Positions 1 to 13,800 of a DNA stretch of 64,000 nt are shown piece after piece. The DNA lies in contig OZ021727.1 of the NCBI GenBank assembly GCA_963978545.1, positions 44,119,385 through 44,183,384 on the forward strand, written 5' to 3'. The notes beneath the pieces were generated by a model. That model ran no database searches, was not told the DNA's origin, and saw only the letters and a program-made list of their open reading frames with translations. The position numbers and the translations under genes were made by a program. Every line of letters begins with the position of its first letter. Within the stretch, counting starts at the first letter, position 1. This DNA comes from Linyphia triangularis. Taxonomy: Eukaryota; Arthropoda; Arachnida; Araneae; Linyphiidae.

Positions 1-40
1 ATGCCAAAAGTGCCGGGATCGAATCCCGGGTTAGGCATGA
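1..40 (+). repeat. tRNA-like T-arm / SINE remnant at window edge
   Basis: Positions 14-30 form a perfect 5-bp stem around a 7-base loop reading ATCGAAT, the shape of a tRNA T-arm. The internal B-box is one base off the consensus. ATGCC at position 1 is also complementary to GGCAT at 34-38. The 5' half that would decide between a tRNA gene and a tRNA-derived SINE is outside the window, so only a T-arm-like element is claimed. Confidence 0.35.
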
Positions 41-849
41 ATGTTTGTAGTGGTTTGGAATTCCTGTTAAGCTGTAGATCCCGGCTTGATTAGCCGTCAT
101 TGTGTATACAAATAGGTCATTGAACCTTATAAACATTTTGTCTGCTATATCTCCAATGATTCCTACAATAACATGTATGAAAAATTCAAAATTGAAATAT
201 AAACGTGTCCAAACTAAAGTTGGCAAAGTTTTAATGAATGAATGAAGAAGTCATGATAAGGTTAAAAAATGAATCTGAAAACCAGAGCACTAAAAAAGTT
301 AAAACCAATAAGAATAGAAAGTCAAACAAAACTCAAAATACATTATAAGGCATCAGCCTAAAAGTAAAGAACAATGAAAATGAGCCTACATATCTAGCGA
401 GCATGGCGAAAGTAGAGTATTTAGGAAAAATAAAAGTAGCAATAATTTATTGGGAAAATTATGGCAATCTAGGAAGACTCGTATGATATAAAATTTTTTG
501 AAAAATCCAATATTGACGAGTTTTATGTTTCCTTAGATGTAGAGCTTACAGACGTCATTGAACAGACAACATAAATTTTAAATGAATTAGCATTCAACAA
601 TAGGAGGCATTATATTTTTGCTAAATTTTGAATATTAATAATAGTACATATTTTGCAGCCTTTAAGTATAATATGGAGAAAAATGTGATTTAAATGCAAA
701 TGTTACCAAAAAACATTTCAGTTGGATGTATTAACCAATTTCCGACTAAAACAAGTTTTAAAAGATTTTATGGCTTGCTATGTTATTTTTCATAATTAAT
801 TAAGCTTTTGCTTTCTTTTAGTTTATTATTTACCTATGGTTTATTATTT
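41..849. other. A+T-rich non-coding stretch
   Basis: No coding exon, RNA gene or repeat was recognised here. The sequence is A+T-rich with frequent stops in all frames. If the APH-1 first exon lies upstream of the window, this is part of its first intron. Confidence 0.5.
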
Positions 850-855
850 ATTCTA

Positions 856-1377
856 TGACACTCCAAAATATGTCAACTAAATGAGAAGACTTTTAGTAGC
901 GCTAGAATATCTTTTATTTTTACCTTCAACACATTTATAGTTACGGCAACAAAACACACAGACTGGTACCTGGGGAGGATGGGGAAATACACGAGCACAA
1001 TTAAATAAAAACAATACCGCTCACCGTGGCAGCTGGATTAAGACGTCGGTAAACGAGAGCATCAAAAAGTGCCACATGGGCAGAGTTTCAGCAGGGCACC
1101 GCTACATCAGGTACTGCAACGTGGTAAGCATAACTGCACTAAAAATAGACGAGACGAACACTAAGGTAAATTAACTAGCGCGAAACTATAACATTGCGAA
1201 ACTGTACGAAACTCTTCGAAACTGAGGATCACACCTCAAGTTGCCGGTTTTATAGCGCCGGTCGCAGGTCCGCACATGCGCCGTGCCGTGCCTCTCCTAC
1301 CGGTCAAAAGACCAACTACAGGTGGATGCGTTGAAAACATGCATATTGGGAAGAGTGACGTGCGATGCACCGTCACA
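856..1377 (-). mobile_element. probable solo LTR (minus strand)
   Basis: This 522-bp block begins TG and ends CA and is flanked by the direct repeat ATTCTA at 850-855 and 1378-1383. Read on the minus strand it starts TGTGACGG and has a GC-richer upstream part. It then shows a TATAAAA box (plus-strand 1248-1254), and an AATAAA signal lies near its far end. This is the order of elements in an LTR promoter. No internal retroelement region lies beside it, so it would be a solo LTR. The direct repeat can be extended to 9 bp, so another type of insertion is possible. Confidence 0.5.
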
Positions 1378-1383
1378 ATTCTA

Positions 1384-2515
1384 TGATTTTCATTGTTAAA
1401 CTATATTATACCCATTTTACACTATACCTATTTTCACATGCGTGGGGTAAAATGGGTATAGTAAACATATACATATAAAATGTTTTCTCACAAACATATT
1501 TATGTTGCGTAATAATTAAAAATTATGTATCCTTATTACCAAGATGCGTAATGTAAAGAAAAATTAAAATAATAATTGAATTATTAAATAGTTAGATGAA
1601 AATTTTTGCTGAACCTAAAAAAAAAAAAAGTGAATTTTATACCCATTTACCTTACCCTATCTTATATGGTAACTAATTTAAAAGCTATATAAATTATGTT
1701 TGTATTAAAATAAGTCAAATTTAATTTAGTACAAAAGAACAAGATAAGAGTTTAAAAGATAATTTATGAGGTTTCTTATCCTTAAAATATGTTATTGTAA
1801 AATAATTGAATTGCATGCATTAAAATAAATATCTTTGTTAGTTAGAATATTGAATTGGAAGATAAGGGAACAGATTTGCTGGAATGATAAATCCACATGG
1901 TTCATGCCGCCTTTTACGTTGCTAATATCTGCTATACTTTGGCACAAAACGATGATGTCTGAGATAAAGGTCTCCAGTTAAAAGAATCGCTACACATATA
2001 CAAAAATAATGCTATATATTCATACATTTTTTAAATTGAACGACTTCGACTTTTCTAAATTGAAATATGTTCACGAAAATATATTTACATGTCTTTATAT
2101 TTTAGATAATCGGAACTTTAAAACATCTCCCCAGTTGCTTCATGTTCCTATGGGGCAAAAACGAAAAATCCCCTCAGGCGGTCAATTGCGACTGGCTACC
2201 AATCAGTGTGTATCTTTTTGTCATCACTCTCCCTATATAGGCACTCTAATTAGACCCATGAGACAGGGGAAGGCTAACGATCCCACTTAACATTTAGTTC
2301 AATATATAAAATATAAAATTTTAACAAATTAGCTGAGGAGGTTGTAATTTGATTCCGGGTAGGGAAAGTGTAATGGTAAAGTATAGATGTTAATGGAATT
2401 ATGGAACTGTTTTGTATTTAAACACTAAATAATTTTTGTCTCTCCCATCAAATCCAATAAAAGTTTTGACATTCATGACTTGAATAATATTGTAGTTTTT
2501 AAATATTTTGTTTTA
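1384..2515. other. A+T-rich non-coding stretch
   Basis: No supported gene. An open frame at 2009-2290 has no recognisable domain, and its amino-terminal half is ordinary low-complexity translation, so it is not called. Confidence 0.5.
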
Positions 2516-2525
2516 TTAATATGTT

Positions 2526-2650
2526 ATTTTGGATATAGAATCTGTTATTTTGAATATAGAATCTGTTATTTTGAATGGAAAATCTGTAATTTTAATGGAG
2601 AATCTGTTATTTTGAATTGAGAATCTGTTATTTTGAATGTAGAAATTTGA
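2526..2650. repeat. 21-bp minisatellite, about six copies
   Basis: A unit of 20-21 bp containing the word GAATCTGTTATTTT is repeated head-to-tail about six times with a few substitutions per copy. Confidence 0.8.
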
Positions 2651-4684
2651 TTCTAAGTACCATACTTTCTCTCTTTTGAAACCTCTAAAAGTGCAACTGT
2701 AGGATTTTTAAGTTATGAAGTGCTATGGGTTGGTCATCGATATATATTTAAAATCTTCAAATGTTGTTTGGCTCAACCTCAATTGTTAGCAAACAGCAGA
2801 ACATAAAAATACTTTATAAGTATCAATCAGGCCCAGTAGCAGAAACTTTTCTGCCAGTCTGCGACACTAATTTGGGTATTAGAAAATAATCTGCAGCTGA
2901 ATTTTTTTAAGTTTGCATAAAATTCATAAGCTCCATATTAGTCAATTTTATAAAAAATTTCTGTTTTACATGAACATAGAAATTTGGCAAAATAAATTAA
3001 ATATTAAAACTGAAATATTTAAAATTATTCATCTTAAAATAAAATTCTAATCATTCTATATAAATTCAAACCAAACAGCAAAAGCGACCTTCACACTAAT
3101 CACAGACATAATGGCTGTCAAATCAGCACAAGCCTAGATGAATGATACCAAAACGGCACCGCAATTCTTGCCGATAGTTGCTATTAAACGGCTTAAACTT
3201 AGGTGAAAATTACCACTACTCCAACGCAAATATCGGCCACCTTACCGGCTCAAATATCGATAATTACATAAAAAAACAATCAGCAAAAATGACCTTTATA
3301 CCAGCGTAAATATTGGCTTTAGTGCCTAATATATCGGTAGAAATCTGGAAATTTATGCATTAGAGACGATTACACTATCGACGTAACACTCTACGAAATT
3401 GAATATCACAACCACGTAAATCACGACGATGCTGACAACTATTATATTGACGTAACACTCGTCAAAAAGGAACATCGCAACGGCATAAATATCAGCGATA
3501 TCCCTCGTCTTAGCAATGCGATTCCCTGTAATAACGGTCCTTAGATCAGCGTAACTTTTCGCAAAGTAAACTACTACACTCGAACGCGCGAAAGCAAATA
3601 GAACTCATTACGTTTCTATACAATCTCCATGAAATCGCGCATGGAGAGCATCACGATTCCGATTCCTCTTTCATGAAATGAAGTATCGCGCACGCGCATT
3701 GACTCAAATCACCCAACTTACAAATTGGACTGAAACATTTTTTTTTTTTTTTTTAAAGTTAGATTTGTAAAATGATCTGCAGGCAGCTGAAAAATCTGCG
3801 ACGTCCGCCTCCCGTCTCGCATTTTCTGCTACCGGGTAATCAGGTTAAAATTATGTAGAATTAACTTTTGCTAAAGCTAAAATTTCAGTTTGAGCAAGTG
3901 TGTTACATTGGATAAGTGGCCGTTTCCATGTTTAGTCTGATGGTATCAAAAGTTAAGATTGCATGAACTCTATTCAACAACAAAATCTTTTCAGTACCTC
4001 CCAATAATTAAATTAAATAGCTAATTTATTTAAGAGAAATAAGTAAAATTTTTTTTTGCATTTATGACATTCATATATGTAATTATTAGTAAAACATGAT
4101 ATTGCAAGTATTTAATTTTAAGAAATGAAAAGAAAAATATACTCTACTTTTACCTAAATGTTTTCATTTAAAATCCTGATTGTTTTATCAATTTTTTTAT
4201 TCCATTTTGTTTATTAATTATCCTACATTAGGCAACTTATCACTCTAGTTTGTTATTGAAGTGCACTTATCTAACATTTTCATTGAGTATAACAGTATGA
4301 TAGATTGCAACATTGAATGTTTTTAGCCGGTTGAAAAGTATAGGTTAGATGAACCATTTTAAAAGTGATTGTTTCTAGTTATATTAATGAAAGAAATTTA
4401 GTATAATTTTAAACTTATATTTTAACTCTTGCAGAGGAATATATTGCAATAGGAATTTTTATATATTGGTATATTATTGTCCAGCAACAGGGAAAATTAG
4501 CGAATTTGACAGTTTGGAAATTGTCTGGAGACTTCGTAAATTTTTTAATTAAATTGGAGAATTTAAAATTTTCCTTTATTTCTAAGTTAAACACACTAGA
4601 AAGAAATTATGTAAGAATAATTTGTATCATCATGTATATCCTGTTATATATAAAAAATGAGACTAATTATTTCTTTATTTAAAG
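2651..4684. other. non-coding, probable APH-1 intron 1
   Basis: No exon was recognised. A stretch at about 3090-3620 is less A+T-rich and repeats short phrases such as CGTAACACT and ATATCGG; it looks like decayed repeat DNA. The sequence ends at the acceptor AAAG just before 4685. Confidence 0.45.
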
Positions 4685-4828
4685 GGCATTTTTCTGGCTG
4701 TTATCACTACTTCTGTCATCTATATTATGGAATGTTGTGGTACCACTTAGAAAAGAACTGGCATTTGGTGTAGTATTTTCTGTAATGTTCCAAGAAGTTT
4801 TTAGATTCCTGTTTTACAAATTACTTAG
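4685..4828 (+). CDS. aph-1: APH-1 coding exon 2 (first visible)
   Basis: The exon follows an AG at 4683-4684 and ends at a GT at 4829. The first base completes a split codon from the missing upstream exon. It encodes TM2 and the following span, starting AFFWLLSLLLSS and ending FYKLL plus two bases of an Arg codon. Confidence 0.93.
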
Positions 4829-7800
4829 GTTTGTATTTCTTTTTAATTGGATTATCTTTCTATGTAAAATATGAAATGCTTATCAAAAGTTATTGTTATT
4901 CCTTCCCTTTCTTACTCTTATGTTGCTAATATATTTTCTTAGAAATAGAAATATGGCATTGCTAGAGTTCATCACTTAGAGCGCTTATTGCTTGTTGAAG
5001 AATTAAGTCTCTTGTTGCCATTGAATGGGATTAGGAAGCAACCTTGTTATATGTCTGATTGAAATTTCTTGTATGATTAACATTACAGTAATTTTGCATA
5101 AAATATGTATTCGATTTTTTATAAACAGTTACTAAACATACATAAAAACAAATCTATACTGGACTAACATCATGTTTTTCTAAAGTCCAATTAGAAGGCA
5201 AAAATTACTATGCTGAACATTTCTCAGTTGTAGCTCTACTAGAAGTCGTTTTGTAAAAAAATTAAAATTAATTTAAAAAAGCTAATTAAAATCTTAACAT
5301 TCTGTTTTTCAAAATTCAAATTAGAAGGTCAAAACTACTTATCTTGAAAATTTCAGAGCACTACTCCTATTTTAAGTAGCTTTTAATAGAGGAGCAGACT
5401 GACTCTTGGTTTTATTACTATAGATTGATAGTAACTCCTATAGAAATTATATAGTGATTTTTTAATTATTAACATTTAAAAAAATAATTATTAATAAATT
5501 TGTATTTCTCTAGGGGTATTATTTTGAAAAACACTCAGAAATTGTCTTTTTATTTCTGATAAAAATTAAGGTGATTTTTTTTTGGGTGTTACGATAATTT
5601 CCTGTTTGAGCCTATATTTTGGCTGATGTAATATATGAATAATAAAGTAAGCATCAAACAAGTGAGTAATATTTCATGAGAACACTCCTAAGGAATAATT
5701 TTGAAGAAATGTAAAACATTTTTTCAATGAAATTTTTTAGCTTTGCTGCTTAGTCATGTTTAGGCTTGTTATTACTATTTAGACATTTTATTAGCTAACC
5801 ATCAAGTTGTTTCAATCAAGTTTATTTTTTTGTCCTTTTAAAGTAATCTTCTCTCACCATTTATTTTACATTACCCTAATTTTCTGCTAAAATATCATTT
5901 ATTAAAAAATATCTTAAAAAGGCAATTTTAAGCAATTGATAATTTGTTGATAACTGTCTTTGGTTGGCAAGTTTTTTTTGTTTGCTTTTTTTAAATATTT
6001 TTTAATGAAGCAAAAATGTATTAGTGTCTAGGAAATAGGTATATATTTTTTTCTAAATATATAAATCCATTTCTTTCCTTCCTTTGTTTTGATGAGTCTT
6101 AAGAACTCACATAAATGAGTACCATAGAGAAAGTCTTAAACATTATATTTCATCCATAAATTTTATTAAACTCTGCCTTTCAAAGAATTACACTATTAGA
6201 CAATGATCTAAAATATTATTGTAAAAAAAAAAAAAAATGCTTTTAAAAATTTAGAATTTTTTATTTATAATTTGAGCATGTGGTAGCAATATAAACTTTA
6301 AATTACTGTGTTGTGATTATAAGGTTTTAATATATTTAATTTTTTGCACGTGATTGTGTAATGTATTATGTGATTGTATTATTGAAGTGTCATGATAAGT
6401 GATGCACAAAGTTTATACATATATTTACTCTTTTACTTAAAGGAAAGCAGAAGTTGGTCTAAAGAAAGTGCAAGAAGTTGGTGCTGATGGAAGTCCTGTA
6501 TCTACCAACAGAGTTACTTTAGCCTATGGTAACGTCTTGTTGTTAATATCTGTTGTTTGTTAATATCTTGTTTTAAGTTTTGCCCATAAAAGTATTTTCA
6601 ATAAGACCTTCACGTGTATTATGAGTTTGTTGATGTTACATTATGTGATCATATATAAAGTCTGACCATTGAATTTTTTTTAGGAAATGTCCATTGTACA
6701 TTTATTAGCATTCATCCTCTTCTATTATTTGAATTAAGGCAACTGAAGAGATTCCCTTTTGTGTTTAGAGTTAGATTGAAGTTGAGTGTTGCAAGTTAGA
6801 GTTAGTTGAACTCATGTGAGCACAATAGTTTGTTACTTTTCTGTTGGTAATCATCAGCCATAATTTTGTGCCAATGTAGTTGTTAGTATTTTACAAAGTT
6901 GAAGTTTTCCATACTTAATTGGATGCTGTTATGCAACCTAGTAAATGTTTATTGTTCATGGAAATATGTCAGAAGATTTTCCAAAGTGAAGTTCTAAAAA
7001 GTTGAAATTTTTCTTTATAAAACTTGTGAAATAGTTAATATATTTTAAAATAATCACTACATATGATATTCATGAATTGAATCCATTAATACCAAAACTC
7101 AATTTCGAACACTTTCCATTGCTTCTCTTGCTATTTGTATTACCCCATTCAATTCTGTTTCAATTTGGAACCAAACCATCCTTAATTATGTTATGACATC
7201 AAGGCACTTTTAAGTGCTTGTACAAATTATATGTTGCTTTAATATACACAATTACAAATGGCATACACATAGCTAATGAAAATTTGAATGCTATTCAATG
7301 AAAATAGAATGCTTTTTTTTCATTTCTTGTGAAAAATGCACAAGTTCCAGTTAAATATTTGATAATTTTTTTTCGAATTTAGTTTAGCTAAAATTGTGTT
7401 GAGATGGTTGAAAATTATTGGTTTGAGAATCACACATTTAATTTGAAGTATTTTTTTATAAAAGTTTATTAATATATAAATTCTTATTGTTTTTTTCTCT
7501 CAGTTTTTATACTGTATTGAATCTTAGAAATTATTAAGGATAAAGAAAATATAAATTAAGCAAGTTAACATTACCTTGTTTTACATTATAATTTATAATA
7601 CAGTCAAACCACATTAAGACAAACTCCAAGGGACCTTTAAAATTAATTCGTTTTATCCATAGTTCGATTTATCCGAAAAGCAATAAAATAATTTTTTAAA
7701 AAACTAAAAGAATTTCGCGCGATTTTCCGAAACTCAATTTTAGTTCCTAATGCATATTTAAGTAAAAGCGATAAATTTCGAATTTTTCAAAGAAAAATAT

Positions 7801-10800
7801 AATATCTATATCACTAATACAAAAATTTCAAAAGTAAAGATTTAAAAGCTAGAATGTTTATTTATTGATTACAAGAGAAATTCTTTTTAAAATATCATAT
7901 GGTAAAAGGTATACATAAGGTGATAAGATACATAACTCATTGTTTTTTAAAAAACTCGGTTATTACACATTGTTTCCTGCTTTTTTCTGAGCAATTTGTC
8001 CAGAAATCTTCAATCAAATATAAACTGTTCAGGCATTCCGTTGAATTGTCTTTTCCCAAGAGAAATCGGCGCAGTGTGTTGAGGGCAACGGATGCTTCTG
8101 CTAATGATGGCGTTGTTGCTTCAGTTTCTTCCCGTTCATCTTCGGTATCATCCGATTCACTTTTTGTTTATTCGGGCATTTTTTTTATTTTGAACCACTG
8201 CATCGACAATCTGACTTTCCGTTAAAGTTTCTGATGTCAAAATGACGTCACCCATCGTAACATAGTCTTCAAAACTTGCACCTGCCTGGACAAGCCCCTG
8301 TTGTTGTGCTGCTTCAATTACATCTTTTGGAATTGCGTCATTTTCATTTGCCGTATTTTGTTCTACCGTTTCATTTAAAATGAACCCTGTTTGGCGGAAA
8401 CAATTTCGAATGGCTTCGGGCGTCACAATTCTCCAAGCTTTTCTAACAATTGTTAATGAATCCAAGAGATTAATATCAAATTGTCTCTTTTGATCGAAAC
8501 TGTCAATCGCTCGTCGAATAATTTCTTTTCTATAATGCAGCTTTAAGCAACGAATTATGCTCTGGTCGCATGGCTGTAGTTTTGAAGTGGTATTTGGTGG
8601 CAGGAAAACTAACTTAATTGCCCTTAACCCAGATACATCACAGTGGGCATTACAATGATCTACAATTAAGCACACCTTTCTTTTTTCGCGATGAAACCCC
8701 TTGTCCAAATCGACTAGCCACTTAGTAAATATTTCTCCAGTCATCCACGCTTTTTTATTAGCCTTGTAGGGGGCACAGGCAAAGTCTTGACAACCTTAAA
8801 GCAACACGGCTTTGCAGATTTTTTGATGATATATAAGGGTAGTTTCTCGGATCCATCCATATTGCAACCAATCATTATTGTCACTCTACATTTACCGCCG
8901 GAACATTTCTCCCCTCTTATACAAAAAGTGCGATCTAGGAGAGCCTTCCAAAAAAGTCCGGTTTCATCTGCGTTAAAGATGTTGCTTGCATCATAATCTT
9001 GCAGGATCTTGAGTAACTTCTCAGTAAAAAAATTGTTTAAAATCTCTGAGCTCACACCGGCTTCTTCACCATAAACTTTCTTGCATATGATGCCATGTCG
9101 TTCCTTGAAACTCTGAAGCCAACCAGAGGAAGCTTGAAAATCCACCACATTCAAAGCATCGGCAAAAAATAAAGCTTTTTTCTGTAGAATCCCTCCAGTC
9201 AACGTTAAATTCTGGCTTCTAACTTCTTTAATCTATTTCATTAAAGCGATTTTCATGTCTTAATTTTTTGCAGTTCTCATCCTCTTGCGTTTGGGTTCAA
9301 ATTCATTTGTTGCGTAAGTTACCTCAATTTTTTCGCGATTCCTTAAAATAGTGGACAATGTGCTTTTGGGTATTCCAAAAGTAACAGCAAATTCTGTTTT
9401 TGTCTTAACTCCATCATCAACTTCAATGAGTAAGGCATATTTTTCTTCCTAAGTTAAGGTTTTTTACTTTTGGAACTCATTTTAAAATACGCGCTTTAAT
9501 CTCGATCTACCTTCACAAGGACAGTACTGATAACGAATGGCAACTGGAACTGAACGCGAACCGACGAATCCATTGAATGGGGTGTCGCGGATTCCAGAAT
9601 TTTAGCAAAAGACTTACAAAGAAAGACAGCATTCCAACGAGATAATAAAAGGGAGGGTTCGGGACTGTCGTAGTGTCGCCTGTAGATCCCTCTTTGATCC
9701 CCTGGAGATCTCAAGTTAAAAACCTGTAATTAGATGATGTGAAACATATGGCATATCCATTGTCCTGGTACACCCCCCCCCCCCCTCTCTTCCTCATCGA
9801 CACTTCACCTCAGGGGTATTCTTCATCTTTGGGCTGTCCTAGGAGTCAAATAACTTGAGTGAAAACTTACTCCCTTGCCGGGGTTTTGCGAGTTGGTAAT
9901 GTAAGAGATACTTAACAAGATCCCCGGTAAAATGACTATCAGAAGGTTGTTTTCTTGTTATGAAATATTGGTTAAATCATGGGATGGATCTTGATAACAA
10001 AACAATTGAATTACACTATTTACCTAGCTACATTCTATTTCAAAACTAATAAACTAAATCATATTAAGTACAAGTGCTAAGAAACTTTGTGGAGGAGCAC
10101 TGAGGCAGCATGTCTGGTGATCATGAATTTTCGTAGCTGAGTGTAAAACAGAAATGTTACTTTAACAAGAATCAATATAGAATGAGGAAAAGGCTGTACA
10201 CTATTGGTTGGTTTGGTACCACGTGGGGTACGGATATTTTATAATAGGATGGGAAAAATCTCAAGTTGGGTGGTATTTATGACCTGGAATGGAATGTCTT
10301 CTGAGAAAAGAACTCAAGAAAACACCATCTGCTGATGATTGAGATTTCCCATTGCTATTGCCTTTGTGCAAATGCACCAGAACATGTCCGCCACACCCTT
10401 AATGGAAGTCTTTTAATCACTCCAGGAACGTATACGTGAACTTCACAATAGGTTTGGATCTGGTTAGTTGGAGATGGGGAGCAGCACAGATCAACCAGTT
10501 TAAACTAGTTGGGGAGAGTAAAAAATTTTCACAAACGGGCAAAACAGCCAAATACCTAGAGGCAAACTAGTATACTGGGTCTTTGTTTGAAGACATTTTG
10601 GGAAAATGAAGTTGATAACAAGTGAAAAACGATTTGTTTGTTTTACAGAATAGAAGTTTGAACGTTAGGGACTTCAAATACGAGTTTGACTAATTCAATA
10701 GTTCGTAATAAGCGTATTCGTCTTAAACAAAGAAAATAATGTTATTTGTATATACAGTAGGATGGGGATGGTAAATGCAGTTCATTTTAACAGTAATTCA

Positions 10801-13800
10801 TTTTAAGTGTGTTCGGATTAATGAGGTTCGGCTGTACATAACTTTCAGAAACTAGTGCAACATTTTAAATGATAATTATTTTGCTGATTCATTAAAAAAA
10901 TATATTTGCAATTGATTGGATAAAAATTATTTGCTTGATAGTTATAGTTATATGCATTTACTCAAATTAAAAGAATATCACCATTGTACCATTTCAATCT
11001 CCTTTAAAAAAGCAATTCTTTTATTCATGGTAGTGTGAAGTACATGGTACTCTGATAAAAAGTACCAAAGTGAATAACGAAAAATTATAAGTTTTTAGGT
11101 TTTTGAAATTGAATGACTTTTAGACGAATTGATTTTTACTTATTTCTTTTTTACACAAAACTAATTCCGCTTCTAAACATTTCAACTATTTATAATAAAT
11201 TCCTCATAAGCCTAAGAATTATCAATTTGAATAGATATTAAAACAAAATTGTATGCTAATATTTTTAAAGTAATTCAAGCAAAGTGAAAGGAATACAAAT
11301 TTATATATTTTATGGATTCTGTTTCTGGTGTTTAGTTGGACAGTTAGGTATTGAGCTTCCATATTTGTCAATATTTGGATGAATTTTTTTTCTGGAGTTT
11401 CAAATGGTCATTTTTTGTTAATTTGATGTGTTTTTCAGTTGTGATGTTGTGTATTTCTGTTTAAAAGTAAGCATTATTGATATGTTTTTGCAGTTGCTGG
11501 TCTTGGATTTGGCGTTATGAGTGGTCTATTTTCTTTAATTAATGTTTTGGCTGATTCTGTTGGTCCTGGTACGGTTGGATTGTATGGAGATTCACCCTTC
11601 TTTTTTATAACGTCAGGTAACTGCAAATTTATGGTTTTTGAAATCTATAGAGATTAATTTTCTTTTATTTTATTATATAGTCTTTTAATTTAGATTTTTA
11701 TTTCTTAATTTTTACCTGGTTAAAATGTCATTGTATTTATAACTTAGTAAAAGTTGTGTAATTTTTTTTATTTATTGCAGATTTCATTTCATTTGCTGAT
11801 GTGTTTTTATTGATTATAACATCTATTCATCCTAGAATCAGAATTTTATTTATTAGACATTTTATATTTAAAAAATTATATATTTAAAATTTTTATATTT
11901 ATACAACATTTTATATTTATTTCGGAATATTATTTAGGAAAACTACAAAGAGCATGTACTAAAATTTTTAAATAGTTTATTTAAGTATCATATTTTTTTT
12001 ATTTTAACCTTGTTAGTTTTGTTGGCATTTTTAATAAAATAAATTTCTTATAAAACATAATTTTTCTCAGCTATGTATAGACTGCTTTAAATTTTTTCTT
12101 AATAACTTCATACAATGCACAGACAACTTTCTTGCATGATCTTTTTTGTTATTGACAAAAATGGTCCTGTATTTGACAAAAAACTGTTATGACGGTATTA
12201 AAATTTAATGATTCGAAAAATTATGTTCTAACCAAAGTAAATTATAATCACAATTGATTGATTAGGAAAATATAATTGTTCTGATTCTACATCCATTCAG
12301 TGCTTTTGGCAAGTCACCCACAGTTGTTTTATGTTTACTATTGTTGTATAAAAGTACTACACTTTTTAGTCTCTCCTGCTTAGTAGGAACACAGAAACTG
12401 TACTTATTCCATTTGTTAAACAGAGAATATGGATCATTTATTTAAATTTTTAGTTTACAGTTTTCATACTGCAACAAAAATGGATTGTTTCTCCTGTGTT
12501 TAATCTCATGGTTTTATTGCGATAAATCAAATATCTTTGAGAACTGGATTAATTTGTTAATTATCAATATTTTCATTAGTTAATATTTATGTATGTGCAA
12601 TTTTTTTGAAAATGTACAGTATTTTCTAATAAATCCTTATTATTTTTTAGCATTCACTACTTTAGCATTCACATTGCTTCATACTTTCTGGGGTGTTATC
12701 TACTTCCATGCGTGGGATAATCGTAGTTATGGAAAAATTGCCTTTGTTTGCCTATCTCATCTTTTAGTATCCACTCTTGTAAGTATACACACTTTTTGAA
12801 TCCTTTATTTTAACTTCCATTTTGTGTGTAGTGAGCGCATATTCGGAAAGCTAATTAACCTACTTGACAGCAATCAATTGAGCTGAAACTTGGTAGATAG
12901 ACTCGTTATCAATGGTAATGCATTCTGTTAAGGTTTGGGGTCTGTTGCTAAATGGCGACTTTTACATGTTTCTATTGGCGCTTTGGAGGACTAATTAACT
13001 TACTTGCCGTCATGGGATCAATGTGAAACTTGGCAGGTGGAATCGTTTAAGATAAGGCATTCCATCAAGTTTTGGGTGCAAAAAATGTTAGACAATACTA
13101 TTAAGTTTCGTAGTGATCCAACACCATGAAAAGTTGATATGAGATCAAACTGCTTAGATAATTTGCAATTATACTCAAAAGTTGCACTGCATATAAAAAT
13201 TTTATATAAAAATTTAGTTTTTATGGATTAATTTTTTTAGGTTATATCTTAGCAGTGTAGCCCGCGCTGCTGGGGATCCGCTGAAAGACATAGAGGTTTA
13301 CATTTAAAAAAAAGGGGAGCAGATGTAGTATAGGGCATTTGGCGATTTTTTTCATTTAACGATCAGAAAAATCGCAAAAATCAAAAACACGGTAACTAAA
13401 AGAAAATGAAAACATAAATAATAAAATTAAGTTAAAATATAAATATTAACGGTACTCTTAGTATTATATAATAATATATGTATCTCTTAATATATATCTC
13501 TTTTATGAATATTAAGGGTTCTCTTAATATTTATTAAGATATTCTTAATATTTCTATCTTGTGTTAGGCGGTTACTAGTTGGCGTCAAACTTAAATTTTT
13601 AAATGGCGCATAATGTATCGCCAATTCTATTTATAGAAATTATAATAAATTATTTGAAAGTTGTTAGTTTGGATTACTTAGGTCTTCAAATTGGTGATTT
13701 TTAGCTGGTACCCAGCTAACAGATTAGTACCAACTTAAGGTAAAATATAAATAATAATAAAAACTGAAAATAAAAACTGTTGCTAGAAACCGCATTTTTC

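Noticed and set aside
2009..2290. 93-codon open frame
   Set aside because: No recognisable domain, homologue or splice context, and ordinary base composition for a chance frame.
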